A DNA stretch of 64,000 nt from Trichobilharzia szidati. Taxonomy: Eukaryota > Platyhelminthes > Trematoda > Strigeidida > Schistosomatidae. The stretch is from positions 19,478,804 to 19,542,803 of the forward strand of contig OX235277.1 of NCBI GenBank assembly GCA_944472155.2. Direction: 5' to 3'. The number at the start of each line of letters is the position of its first letter. The first letter of the stretch is position 1. Under the pieces are notes generated by a model. The model saw only the letters and a list, made by a program, of their open reading frames with translations, did no database searches and was not told the origin of the DNA. Shown here one piece after another: positions 10,993 to 22,991 of the stretch. A program made the translations under genes and the position numbers.

Positions 10993-11005
10993 ACATCCCA
11001 TTGAC

Positions 11006-11639
11006 CAGGTTAAAGTAAACGCCTCACGCCAGGTTCACTTTCCATTTATGGCAAAAAATTTTAATTTCACTCAAACAGATGAAATTAGGCAGTCTGGTTT
11101 AAGGCAAAGTAAACACGTATATAAATTTATTTGAGGAATATATTTCTGACTGTCTGTGAGACTGACTTGGTCTGTGACTGAACATTTCATTACTCAAGAT
11201 AAAAATAAGCTTCTATAGAGGAAGAAAGAGCAGATTTGCGGTATAAAATGATATCGTCATTGTATTTCACAGGTCCTCATCAACTGCAGACTATCTGAAA
11301 TTACAATGGCTTTATATATGATGAATAACATGCTTTAATGTTTAAGTGGTAGTAGAGAAGAAATACTATGAAATTTACGCATCCAAAATTAAAGCATTAC
11401 AACTTTCAGTTTAAGTTTTCATCATCAATTTATATGCTTTCAAAGTAGAAAAGAAGGGGGATGATTAAGACAGAAAACAGGAAAAATTAACAAACATTGT
11501 CAGCTTTTAGGTTCACATAGCAACTCACAAACCAAAAGTGGTTGCAGTTTATAACATTGAGATTTGATCACTGAGTTGAGATCACTGAATTAGATGTCTA
11601 ATTAATGCCATCAAGATCAAACTTCATTTACCGTGAGGG
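11006..11639. other. Arm sequence, no feature seen
   Basis: AT-rich sequence matched in the right arm at about 55,620-56,241. I see no coding or RNA feature. Confidence 0.55.
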
Positions 11640-12552
11640 TAAGAGATTAATCACACTCTTTTTCTGTATGCATAAATCTTGTTTGAATCGTTTGACTGCT
11701 TTCGCTTCATCAAATCGTAGTGAATTTGCTGTCCTTCGCTAATTTAATATTTTGAAGGACTTAGAAATCTCTGCGAGATGACCAGTATGCACAATATGTC
11801 TGGTAGTTGCACTCTGAGAATATTTGCTTCTTTTCAAGCACAAGCTTTTTGGAACATGTTTAAAAAACCGGATAGAAGCCCTTCCTCCCGTCCTTCCAAT
11901 TTACTTACTCTCGCAAGTGCATGTCAATTCATAAACGCAATTGAAGGTGACATAAGAAGGGTATTTATCCAGTTTTGAGTGGCTTATATAAGAAGTACTG
12001 CTGTATAATGTTATGCGTATAGCTGCAGAGAAGCTTCTTTTTATTGCACTTTTCAGTCTTTTGTCAATCTTTTGTGACACTGCATCTCCTTTGAATGGGA
12101 GACAAATAAACACTTTCTTCTTTTCTACAGTTGGGTGTTTTACTTTCTTATCTTTTTCTCTGCTATACTTTCGTATAAATTCCTGTAGGTATCTATTTTC
12201 TCTTGGGCATTTCTCAACGAAACCTAATAATTACTCCAAATTGTTCGGCTAACATAGCTTCCTGGTCTATCGTACAGTGTCCTTACTAATCCTGCTTATA
12301 GCTTATAAGGCAGAAGCTATGCTAGTGATGGTATTGTTCAGTTTAGGTTTCTTTTCTTTAGATGGAATTTTTAACTGTCTCATCGTTTCTTCTTTTTACA
12401 CTTAGGTCCAGGAAATTGAATTCGTCGTTGTGTTCATATTCCATGATGAATTTAATGTGTGGGTGGATCTGGTCTGCAAATCTGGTCTTTCTTTCTCTAT
12501 CCAAATTTATCACGGGAACCAAATGTATGAAATAAAAATAAGTATTTATCAT
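11640..12552 (-). pseudogene. Penelope-like element fragment: end of RT plus GIY-YIG endonuclease
   Basis: On the minus strand, reading from 12,552, the segment IKFIMEYEHNDEFNFLDLSV matches the block after the reverse transcriptase core in Penelope-like elements (typically EEE..N...FLDV.V.R). Further on, CVYELTCTCESK, a stop, then IGRTGGRASIR form a GIY-YIG nuclease start, where the second Tyr of YIG is replaced by the stop. Later blocks are TTRHIVHTGHLAEISKSFKI and an EA(V)KRFK(Q/P)DLC-like end. Several stops and frameshifts make it a pseudogene, and the catalytic RT core is missing upstream. Penelope-like elements are retroelements whose RT is related to telomerase. The same fragment lies at 54,690-55,620 in the right arm. 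Confidence 0.82.
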
Positions 12553-12582
12553 AATGAAAGAGGACTAATTATTGTCTGAATT

Positions 12583-12610
12583 TAATTATATATATATATA
12601 TATATAATTA
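12583..12610. repeat. TA microsatellite palindrome
   Basis: TAATTATATA followed by TA repeats and closing with ATAATTA forms a perfect AT palindrome at the 5' side of the Penelope-like fragment. The right arm has a longer TA run here (about 54,630-54,662). Confidence 0.75.
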
Positions 12611-14057
12611 TTACTCTACTTATGTCATGTGAAGGGTTGGCTAGCGAACAAGACGAATATTCCAAAGCCATTTTGTACAGAAGACGTTAACTGAAAGTGT
12701 ATCAAGTAGCTGCTGCAGGTGACAACAGTATATGTCGATGTAATAATGTTTCGTACTACATGGGCGGTTCAGATATAATTTGCTATAGACGTCTATATCA
12801 TTACTTCTTTCTTACTGCGTTTTAAGCTTCCGACTACTCCTAATTATTTCAGCCATAAGCCATTGAACTTCTTGAACTCAGTACGTCTTTTAAATCTGAA
12901 GTCCACTCACTGCAAATGTGGAACTCCACTCACCCTTCAGAGGGTTAATGTACACACAGCCACTATTTTTCAAAACGTCTTTTCAAAGTCAGGTTTAAAC
13001 ACATAGATTTATGAATAGAATGTAATAAATTCAGCGTTGTAATTGAAACATTTTTCTATATGTAGCAGGTTACTGTTAAATAAAAATTGTTCATTTAATT
13101 ATCTGTTCTATGTTCCTCAGTCAGAAAATATCAGACACCATTATAAATAATTTCCGGTCAAAATTATGATTTCCAGGTGATACTAATTGAAAAGGTAATT
13201 GGAATGTGAAAATGAGAACATTGTATCATCAAAATATTTAATATAAATTTAGGTATTGACTCAAAATGATATGGTAGCCCATGATTTACTCACGTTCGCA
13301 AGAGCCCACTGTTTTTTAATAGAACAAGTAAGAATCTTGAAAATAATTGGCTCTTGACAAAAAGTTTCAAATTTTTTTGTGAAAATTAAATTAATAGTCT
13401 AAATTTCTCTCTAAATTATTCCGCGTGTGCAATATTTTCCCATTCATAACAACCCTTTTCAAAATGATAGGATTGTCTGAACCCATAGACATTTAGTTAG
13501 GTCTAAATCGTACTGATTGCTTGATAATTTTCGAAAAACTTTATTAACAAACAAGGAATTTTTCACATCGGTCAGTATCAACAGTGTGTAACTTTGAGCA
13601 TTACTTATGAAAAGTATAAGCTTTAATACTCATGCCCAATCACGTATCACTGCAATGTCGCATGCGCAGAAACACTTTCAATATTCATATGGATTTTTAA
13701 TTCAAGGAAAGAGGGAGAAAGAATTGATAGAATAGATGGATGTGAAATATTACTGGGGTTAACGAATGGATAATCAAGAGATCTCATCAAAAAACTTTCT
13801 TTGAGCGGAATTCTGCTTTCCTAAATGGACCATTAACCTCAAAGAAAGGTGATTTTGAATAAACTTTGACTTCCTATTTCATGTAATATAAGTTATTGGA
13901 ATTAGTCAAGGTGAAAATTTATTTCCCAAGTATATATTAGTGAAGTATGCTTGACATCTATTTTTGTTGGGTGACATGAGCTATCAGTTATGCACCGAAG
14001 AGATATCTGATGAAAAAAAATTTGCAACCCAACAAAAGTTGAATTATTTATACTGTG
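12611..14057. other. Arm sequence, no feature seen
   Basis: Well conserved with the right arm (about 53,197-54,630; 3 differences in 132 bases in one hand-aligned stretch). No gene, RNA or transposon is recognised. Confidence 0.55.
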
Positions 14058-14359
14058 TGTTAGGAAGAGGCAAAACACATGCAATTATCAGGTCATCAGT
14101 CAAGTTATTATCGCGTTATTAAGAAGTCGTTGACATGCAATTGTTCCTGCTTCTGATTGGACGCTTGCACAATTCCAACTCTCAACCGGATTGGTTGATT
14201 TCCAGTCTACCTTATTTTCTGTATAAATACAGTCACTTTTGTCATAATAAATGAACCTGGTTTTACCGCTGATTCTCGCGTGTACTGCTTTACCAGTAAG
14301 GTAGGCACTGGTCAGTAGATAAGCAGTGACCTCGTGACAAAAGATCTAGCATCATAACA
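14058..14359 (+). mobile_element. Solo LTR of the gypsy family found as a provirus in the other arm
   Basis: A 302-bp LTR beginning TGTTAGGAAGAGG and ending CATCATAACA, with the same length as the three LTRs at 46,081, 49,488 and 52,895. It contains TATAAATA (14,222-14,229) and AATAAA (14,246-14,251), fitting a promoter and polyadenylation signal. I count 7 differences from the right-arm LTRs, five of them clustered near 14,301-14,312. A short GTG repeat flanks it on both sides. It sits at the position of the tandem provirus in the right arm, so it probably remains from LTR-LTR recombination. Confidence 0.9.
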
Positions 14360-17300
14360 GTGCGAACGTTCACTTAGTTCTAAGAAATACATAGAAGTCT
14401 AGTCGGAATCTGCCAAACATACTTTGGTTGCTTGATCCTCTAATTAATTCTTTATTTGTTTTACAAATAGACAGTATGCATTCGACTGGAATGCAGCAAC
14501 ATGAAATTATCATCACATTACTGTCAGAAATCACTCTGAATTTTCTTGCTTGAATTTGTTAGACGGGATAGACAAATAAAATAATACTAGCTGGGTACTA
14601 CTGAAGTTGACGAAGTTCAGTCAAATTCAGATGGGAATGTTCAAATTTTCGAGAATCAGAACAATGCCTCAATAAATGCATTCGCTTTAGTTTGCTGAAA
14701 TTTTAGAAATCAGCTGCGTTTTCACTGAGTAAATCATTCCAAATTATTCAAGTCTGGTAGTTATGAACACACCTGACACTTTATGCATCTGTGGTTGTCA
14801 TTATTATTTAAGTTCTCTTTTGATGTACTCAATTAATGTATTTATAAGTATCATTGACACAATATTGTAAACAAGCGATACAATTCCCTGGAATATCTTG
14901 ATAAATTATAAATGCATAGTCATTCCGTTCTGAAGTCCATTTAATTTTGAAAAGAAAGTGGAGTACAAATCGGGACTAGATGGGACGAAGACTTTACCAA
15001 CAACACATTTAATACAAAGAGTGGATTTGAACGACTTCATTTCGACATGTACCGTGAAACTGCCAGAAAATACCATTCTGATATGACCTAATGGTCAGTA
15101 AATTGAATGTAATATATCACGTTTTGCTGGTTGGAAATTTCTTACACATCGTCTATTGTAGAAGAGGTCGCTTTATTTTACTTTTCAAGGATAAATATTT
15201 CCAGCACCGTGACACATCACATCAGTAATGTTCGGTGTAAATATACTTTTGGAAAAAACTGCTTCATAGTAAGAATACATGGATATACTTGTTCTACTAA
15301 ATCGTGTATTTCTTTGTTCATAACTTATTTAGTGCTCCTTGTAATTCAAATGCGTCAGTACGTTAAGAAACTTGTGAACTTGCAAATAAGTCAGTGTTCT
15401 TCGCTAATGTTATCCGATGATCTCAATGTGTCAAGGGCATTGATATTAGCGACCATTGCAAAATAAGTTTTAATTCACATAATTTAAGTTCCTTTGATTT
15501 GTTTATTAACTATCTTAACTCGTATTCCCAAGGCTTCCATTAGAAAAGTGGTAGGTTAACCGACCAAAAATGTTTACTCACGACACTCTTCAAAGGGTTG
15601 CAGATAATCACAGTTCATTGAAAACAAATCTAAGAATAACATTTTACTCGGTGTTTCAGTGTTTCCACATTTAAACTTGCAGTAAGTAATAATAAAATAT
15701 AATAATATAAGCATTTGATATTTTTAATGAACGAGATAGACTAATTGGTGTTTAATCACACATTCTTAATACTACTATCAGCAGACTTCACGTTAAATCC
15801 TCCTTTTGTTTCACTGAAATCCCAGTTGGCAGTCGGACTGCAGTCACAAGCGCTGACACACTCTTACTTTTTGGTGGTCTTATCACCGGCTGAACCCGTT
15901 TCAGGAGTGCGTGGGGCTACCAAACCAAAACAACACTCATGGCTGGCGAGTATTCAACCGCTGAACCATCAACTCAAAAATGAATTATGAAGCACACAAT
16001 TGCAAACCATGAGCAGTCTGATTGTCTATTCAAAATTACTGTGTAAGCGAAATTCACATATTCAGATGATATTTGGAATAGGTAGTGCACAACAGCGCTA
16101 GTGTGACTTTTTCTCTAAATCCTTTTTAATACAATACTTGTAACCACTTATTTTGTTCGAACTTGTCTACTTCGTCAACTAAATAATTAACACTGTGTTT
16201 TCATAGTGGATTTCATTTTTATCTAACACTATATGTGAAGTGTGAATTTTATTACACGCTATACATTGTTCAGAAAGAGTTCATCTGTATGGTGATGGCT
16301 AAAACTCATCAGTTCAAAGAATTTGAAATGATATTATTTTATCAGCCCCTTGGTTTTAATGAAGTCCCTCTGATCTGCTTTCAGTAAAGGACTTTTTTGG
16401 ATGCGACAGGTTATGTTCATTACAGAAGACAGCTACATCCTGTGATGTGTAATACATTATACCAATCATAGTGAATAAAACATCCTTAAGGTATACACTG
16501 TACATCAATTACTGTAGAAAAAAATCTTCATAAATCTATTTAGGCTATGCCTTTTTTAAACTAGTTTCAATTAAGAAATGTTACGGTGATTCGAAACTTT
16601 TATAGTCTGAGAATAATACAAAAGTGTAATAAAGTAAAAGTAAACCTACCATCGTCTAGATTAAATACAGTATTTAGACTATTTATACTTGTTTTAGGAT
16701 GCTAAAGTGGTATTAGTATAAATAGCTTTTATACCGTAAAAATAATATTCCACCATCTTACATTTGTAAACAGACTTGGTAAACTGCTACCATTCAATTC
16801 TGTTCTCACAATTCTAGCCGTCTAAAACATGTCACATTTTAATAACTTTTGAGTTGGAGGTTAAACAATTTATCTTATTCTGAAATAACCATCTATTTGA
16901 TTCTATCTCCAGTAGTTTCTTTATATGATTTATTTCTTGATATATTATACATGTCATACATCAAAATGTATTGTATAATTTAATTTATTAATGATTACGC
17001 ACACTTTGAATGCTACCAGTGTTAATAAATAACTCACATATATGGTCTGGTTTTAATAAACAATACAATACATCAATCTCATCAGTGCACAGAAAATCAA
17101 ACTGGAGTTAATGTTATTACGCTTGGAAATAAGGATGTGTTATGAACGCCTAGGAGCAATTGGGATCATATCAATAGTGACTGTGTGCAGGACGTCCGCA
17201 AAAGGTTTTCTGTAAAGAGGCATTTACCCAGTTGTTGTCAATAAATATCCTGAAACAGTATAAAGTGCTTGCTGCATTTATAGTTCACTTACCTAAATAT

Positions 17301-18671
17301 ACTATTTTGCAGTTGGAAATCATGCGGTACAATATTATTGTAAGATTATGAAATAGCATTGCAAATAATACGAATTACAGGCGGATACTCACAATTTCAT
17401 TCGCGTATATTTTCCTTTAATTCCTCTGTGTTTCTCATCAGTCACAGCGTGTGGAAATTCGTACTTAATTAATAAAAATAACACACAATTTGCATAAATG
17501 GAATGCAGAGTTTTATTGCTACTTCAAATTGTTGGTTGTGCCATGAAGCCTGTCGCACTGAAGGAATTATTCTAAGACACGAATTCGAACACAAGTGAGG
17601 TTACTGTGTGGAAACCAAACCATTCGGTTGCTGGTGTTGTATAATATTAAAACAATAATATCTTAAGGTTAAATGAATGAAAAAAACTACTGAAATTTGA
17701 ATCTGTGTATAGAAAATCAACAGTTATCCACAACAGTTATTTGCACTTAATTACACTGGTTGCCCCTTTAAGACTCAATACTAATTTCTGAAGTGAATGT
17801 CCTTGTTTAATTAGATTTGCTAGAACCTGTTTCAGCTCACTACTTTAAATGAAAAGGAAGCGGAAGATTAGTCACCAAAATGTTTTGAGTTACACACAAT
17901 ATCACTCACTGGCTCTTTCTTAATGAATTAAAGCAAAATTTGTTGATTACAAAGGTTTTAAACAAGTAGTATTTTGAAGTGTCAATGTACAGCTTGTATA
18001 TGTCTTCAGGTATAATCATTTGAGCAATTTTCAGACAGCACTGTTTGTCGATGGATTACTTTACATAGTCAGAATCAATCAAAATGGCGTGATTTAACAA
18101 AAGATGAAATTGTGTGTAAAGGAAAAAGTGATGGAATGAGAAACTGTAAATATGCTTTACATTACGAAATGTGTGTTTTGCAGCTCACTAACAAACGTTT
18201 GACAGCAAATATTTTTTAGTTTCGCATTCTATGATATGGTTGACTTGTTATTATTGAGCGGAATGAAACTTCAGATTAGGCATTGTAACTTCACCTGACT
18301 TGTTCCTCTTAATAAATGAATTGTAAGTTCAGCTCCAGATCAACTGAACCACTGAAGCAAGCAGTATGAATTTCATTCCAGCACAGTATCACACAATATC
18401 AGTTCAGTGAAGCTCCAAATTTCCATTGAACAAAAATTGCAAGAAATAAAGTATCAATTTTACTGAAGAGTGATCGGTTACTAAATTGCTTCATTTACTG
18501 TTTGAACACTACGTTAACTTGCAAGTCTATAATGAAATTTGAAGAAAGCGCTGTTCACATTACCCTTCCATTTCCTGAATAATTTCTCAATGAATATGAA
18601 AGTATTAAACTTCAGGAGTGTTCGCACGTTTTATTGCGAGGTTCGTGTGTACTGTCAATCCTGTTTTACAG

Positions 18672-18820
18672 TGAATAAAGGCCGATATCTGACTACAAGA
18701 CAATCTGATGCATACGGGAACCATTACTATCCATGGAATGCTCTCCCACAACATTCAAAACCTCCAGAAGTTCACTTTTATAGTGAATCGTATGAAAACC
18801 AAGTAAACAATTCTGGATGA
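18672..18820 (+). CDS. Candidate host exon (splice-supported, unknown product)
   Basis: A pyrimidine-rich tract ending CTGTTTTACAG (to 18,671) precedes a frame reading NKGRYLTTRQSDAYGNHYYP and PWNALPQHSKPPEVHFY. The composition is protein-like (Tyr, Pro, His, Ser, Asn), unlike translated AT-rich noise. Either a donor GTAAAC at 18,803 ends an internal exon of 131 bases, or the frame runs to TGA at 18,818-18,820 as a terminal exon with AATAAA-like signals just downstream. I recognise no family, and no neighbouring exon was identified. A retained host gene fragment is the best guess. Confidence 0.3.
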
Positions 18821-19133
18821 ACAACTTACCGTCAGTACCTAATAATTTGAATAAAATGAAAAATTGCCATATTGAGCTTCATGTCGCTAGACTTTCTAGA
18901 TTTTCTACTAAAAATCATATTCGTGAGAATTTTAGGGCAATTTTTAAGGTATATGTTTCTGTACTTTGTACTAACTGGCTAGTGTATACTTGTTACAATG
19001 CACTACATACAATACTTTGTATCCAGTTTTTCAGTTTTTACAAAATATTTGCAAAACAAAAGATTCAGTAAATCAGAATATCAAGGATGATGTAATGCTA
19101 CTCAACATTAAATAAAACTGACTGACTACAACA

Positions 19134-19150
19134 CTTCGCGAAGCGCGAAG
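19134..19150. repeat. GC-rich perfect hairpin
   Basis: CTTCGCG, AAG, CGCGAAG: a 7-bp perfect stem with a 3-base loop standing out in AT-rich surroundings. No T tract or other RNA context defines a function. Confidence 0.6.
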
Positions 19151-20859
19151 GGATTCAGGTGAAATAAGTCACATGTGAGTCAAATCTCGAAAAATCGTAT
19201 CACTATTGGATGGACTACGAAATCGTTATATGCTTACTATGAGAATCAACTGAAGAATGGAAACGTGGTTATTGTAAACGGAGTGATATATATGAAAACG
19301 AATACTGACAAAAAGAAGCAGCGAAAGTTATATATTTAGTTTTTCATTAGATTCCACCTATATGGAACAACATCTTATTCATTTTACATGAATCCATTAC
19401 TCATAAAAGTCCGCTGTTTCATTATTGAGGATATCGAACTTGAATTTAACAAAGCTGATCAATTTAACTTAAAATGCATAATGAGTCTTCATTTCAAATC
19501 CTGTTCAATTTGTTTTAAATGTGGTCTCAACACCTAGATAGGTTATGTAATAAGATGAATAGTTTAGTGAGTGAGTTGTAATTAGGATGTACATAGAAAG
19601 AAATGAAAATATGCAATTATGTAAGGGTTATAAAAATTACAAATGTTATAAGAAGTTAGAAAAAAGCAAATAAATTGAAATTTGCCAGCATGGTGCGGTT
19701 TTTGAAATATATTAACTGCACCTCTTGCAAGCATGAAACAGTCATTCATACTCTTGCAAGTTCTTTAGTCTTGTTGTCAGCATCTAACTGAATTATCACA
19801 TCTGCATCATTATATCTGTTTTCTTCATTTATTTTGTAAAGTTATTTCAGTTTGACAGTTTTCATGCTGCCAGTTTCAAGACAAAGAACACCATGAAATA
19901 CATGGCAAAATATTATCACTTTCAACAAATCCACGACTGTTATTACTAAGTACCACAAGGTTATCATTTCAGTGCCTTTATACTGCTTCATTTCTTTCCA
20001 TCAGTGCAAAAATCAGTCAGAATGTCGAAGTAATCTTCTAGAGAACTGAATGCACGAAATGCATGTTATTGATTAGAAAATCATCTTTCACTTACAGAAT
20101 TTTTCTTTAAAAGTAGCCAGCACATCATTCTTGTAGATTTTATATTGAAAGTAAAAATTAAGGAAACGTCTGATTTTTTTCGGAGGGGTGGAAATGCCTA
20201 ATATTTCTCTTAACATTAAACTGCATTCTTTTTCTGCACATTATTTTTATCCTTCGGAGTTTGATTAAGAGGAAAAAGTATTTTTCCATACTGCATGTTA
20301 CGGAAGATACCAACGACTATTTCAGGAATTAGATGGCTGTATTGACCTCATAATCAATTAGGGACAATCTGATACCTGACACTGAAAGTAAATGCTTTTC
20401 TCAGTAATACTGCTTTTGATGGTGGGTTATATTCCTTGATTTAAAACATATCGTGCCTCGAATATTTTCGGCTGATGGTGTAATCACAAATTAGAATAAC
20501 AATAAGACTGATTCTGTTTCGCACGTATATCTCAATGTGTTCAAGGAATAAAGCAATTATTTAACTGAGCAGTTTTCAATTATGTCAGAATTCGAAATCT
20601 AAGCAAAACTAAAGAATCTGTTCACACTGATAAAATGTTAATATTTACCCATATACCCTGATGCAAAAATGAATTTACAAATCTCAATTCAGAATAAACA
20701 TTGAAATGTCTACAGAATCCCAGTAAGCGTCTTTATTAATTAAAGCAAACCAATACCTGCTTTTGGAGTGTGCATTGCATTATCATTGTTGATAATTTGA
20801 TGGAGCTTTACATTGGTTCAAATCCAAAAATTGGCGATTGAAGTGTATCTTTCGGTTAG

Positions 20860-21375
20860 CGACTCATGAATTTCAGCCGCACTGTAGGTCCTACCGACAG
20901 CATTCATATAACATTCAAAATGACTCTCACAACTCTGAGGAACTTAATAACTTGATGGTGAAATCTGTTGTGACAACAATGGCTCAATTAGGAATAAATG
21001 AATAAATATCTGTCACGCGCCTTCAACAAAATACTAATCTTTGTGTTGAGATCCATAAGAAGCGTAGGCACTTATTTGAATATATACACATATATACATA
21101 GATGAAGCACATCGTTTCTGCAAACAGCCCATTGCTAAACAGAGACCCAACGCCAAAAGTTAACATTTGCTATTAGTGAGAGTCTAATGATGTCAATGAA
21201 TTCAAAAATATCCTGGAGATAAATTACTATCTAACTGTCTCTTGTGGACTGAGGAAATTAAAACGGCGCTAAGAAACTGCCCACAATTTCAGAATAGCTT
21301 TGGATACACCGGGAACACCAAAGAATTCAATAACTAGACTGTTCAAAAATGTACCCCTTGACACATGACTATTGG
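20860..21375 (+). repeat. Partial higher-order repeat unit (copy 0)
   Basis: From about 20,860 the sequence is a diverged match to the end of the tandem units (29,560, 34,640 and 41,970). From about 21,050 it is nearly identical to them, up to the gypsy insertion point at 21,375. It marks the left edge of the tandem region. Confidence 0.85.
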
Positions 21376-21710
21376 TGTGGTGAGAGCTGTCTACTAGCCA
21401 AATTGGTAGACAGTAATTTACGTCAATATTTACGTTCCCAAGATTTGTCGTGAGAAAATGTGAACAAAGATTGATTCAAAACCGACCACAGCAGACTTTG
21501 CGTAGGCGAATGCAGTTAACATATAGACGATTTGACATTCAAGAAACAGTCACAAATAGATAAAAGATTAACTTCACGTGAGAAACAACCAATCGGAAGA
21601 CTGTGTTTGTTTACTTAAATATCCATAGTAATGTACATGAAAATATATAAATATGCGTTGATTTCCTTGATAAATGATCTGTTGCCTGACTCTTGCCTTC
21701 TCTTGTTACA
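21376..21710 (+). repeat. 5' LTR
   Basis: Starts TGTGGTGAGAGC and ends TCTTGTTACA (canonical TG...CA). An ATATATAAATA stretch near its 3' part could serve as a TATA element. Confidence 0.93.
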
Positions 21711-21734
21711 TTTGGTGTCGCTGCCTGTCGCGAA

Positions 21735-22991
21735 ATGCAAGTCCCATGGCCTGCAGCTTTTGAAGAAGGAGATATATGGATCTTCTTAAGGGACTTCGAA
21801 GCTATTGCAGAGTTGAATGGCGTGCAAGAGCCATCAGCGAAGACGGTTGTTCTTGGAACGCTACTGAGAGGCTGGGCGAAGGTAGCATATGATAGTGTGA
21901 GGCAAACAGAGGGGCTAGCAACTTGGAAGTCAGTGGTTGAACGCTTGAAGCAGGAGTTTGACAGCCCGATGGACAGAGAGAGGGCAATGCAGCAGTTTCG
22001 CACCATGAGGCTGGGAGTTGACGGTGACCCTCTCGTATTGATGCCGACTTTGACAAGCCTACTTCGTCGTGCTCTACCAACACTGGACGAAGATTCTGAG
22101 GCACAAATGTTGGCATCCCAGTTTATGGAGAGTGTACCAGAACATATATTCGAACAGCTACATCTGGTTAACGCCGTACAGCCACTGGACATCGGGGAGC
22201 TTGCGAAGGTGATCAGACAACCGTTGAGTAAGACGGTTGCAGCGGTAGGTCCACCAAAATCCGAGCACTGTGAGAAACAAATCGAAGAGTTGCAACGTGA
22301 AGTGGCCGCGCTGAGACTGAGCGTGCGGAGAGACCGGTGTTTCGCATATGGCAAACTGGGGCACTGGAGAGACCGCTGCCCGGAAAGACGACAAAGAAGA
22401 ATTTTTAAAAGATATACTGTGTCTTCTTCCTGTGTTCCGAGACTTGAGGTAATAGGGGCGATGGAGAAGGGGGCAATATATTCGAAGTTACGGGTAAATG
22501 ATCGCGAGTTAGTGTGTTTAATCGACACAGGGACTGCAGTCTCACTCGTAGATAGGAGTCTATGTTCGTTGACAGTGCAGACAGTAGGCGGTCACGTGTT
22601 AAGAATCGCGGGAGTTTCAGACTGCAGGGTTAGAATTGGAGAGGATTGCGTGACGTTCCCATTCCTGGTTGTACCTGAATTGCGCCGAACAATCCTTGGG
22701 GCCGACTTTTTGCGAGAAGTGGATGCAGTGATTAACATGAAGAAAAGGGTTGTCGTTACGAAGTACGGGTGTTTTAGCATGCACGAGAATAGTGAGGTAG
22801 CAGGGATTGCGGCATCGGAAGTCCGAAGTATGGCAAAGTTACTCAGCAAATACGATCATCTGTTTACTAAAGATGGGGACCCATATGGTTATTGCGATAA
22901 GGTGAATCATGAAATTCCGTTAAGTGGCCCGAAAGTAACGTCATTTACCACGCGAAGAGTTCCATGTCATTTAGAAGGCGAAGTTGAGTGA
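21735..22991 (+). pseudogene. gag: gag-protease and start of pol of the gypsy element
   Basis: The first ATG after the 5' LTR opens a 418-residue frame. Residues 1-200 are gag-like, rich in Glu and Leu, with the motif EDSEAQMLASQF. A zinc-knuckle-like RCFAYGKLGHWRDRC lies near residue 202, but its second Cys is Tyr, so metal binding is probably impaired. The aspartic protease has LIDTGTAVSLVD with the catalytic Asp at residue 264. The frame then enters the N-terminal RT connection and stops at TGA 22,989-22,991, inside what is one long polyprotein in related elements. The stop is taken as a mutation because the reading continues in the same frame after it. Confidence 0.87.

Larger units (their letters stand above)
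1..14760 (+). repeat. Left arm of a large imperfect inverted repeat
   Basis: This stretch reappears as its reverse complement at 45,682-63,541. Hand alignment gives 4 differences in 60 bases at 361-420 and 3 in 132 at 13,561-13,692, so identity is lower at the outer end than at the inner end. Homology reaches the first bases of the window, so the true outer edge is not seen. At the inner end it runs to about 14,760, where the partner enters the N gap. Left-arm-only insertions are an RTE element (1602-4700) and an RTE fragment (10602-10992). The tandem gypsy array of the other arm is represented here by a solo LTR. It could be a genuine inverted duplication or a joined alternative haplotype. 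Confidence 0.93.
14761..20859. other. Unique AT-rich spacer, mostly featureless
   Basis: This is not part of the visible inverted repeat or of the tandem units. Short open frames (15,131-15,466; 15,745-15,990; 18,817-19,071) have no recognisable domains. The stretch 15,830-15,960 looks like a short dispersed repeat rather than coding sequence. The only gene-like candidate is the exon at about 18,672-18,820. Confidence 0.5.

Noticed and set aside
14051..14362. A 4-5-bp target duplication around the solo LTR and tandem provirus
   Set aside because: Only GTG matches on both sides; TGTG against GTGC does not. A longer duplication may have mutated, so I report only the 3-bp match.
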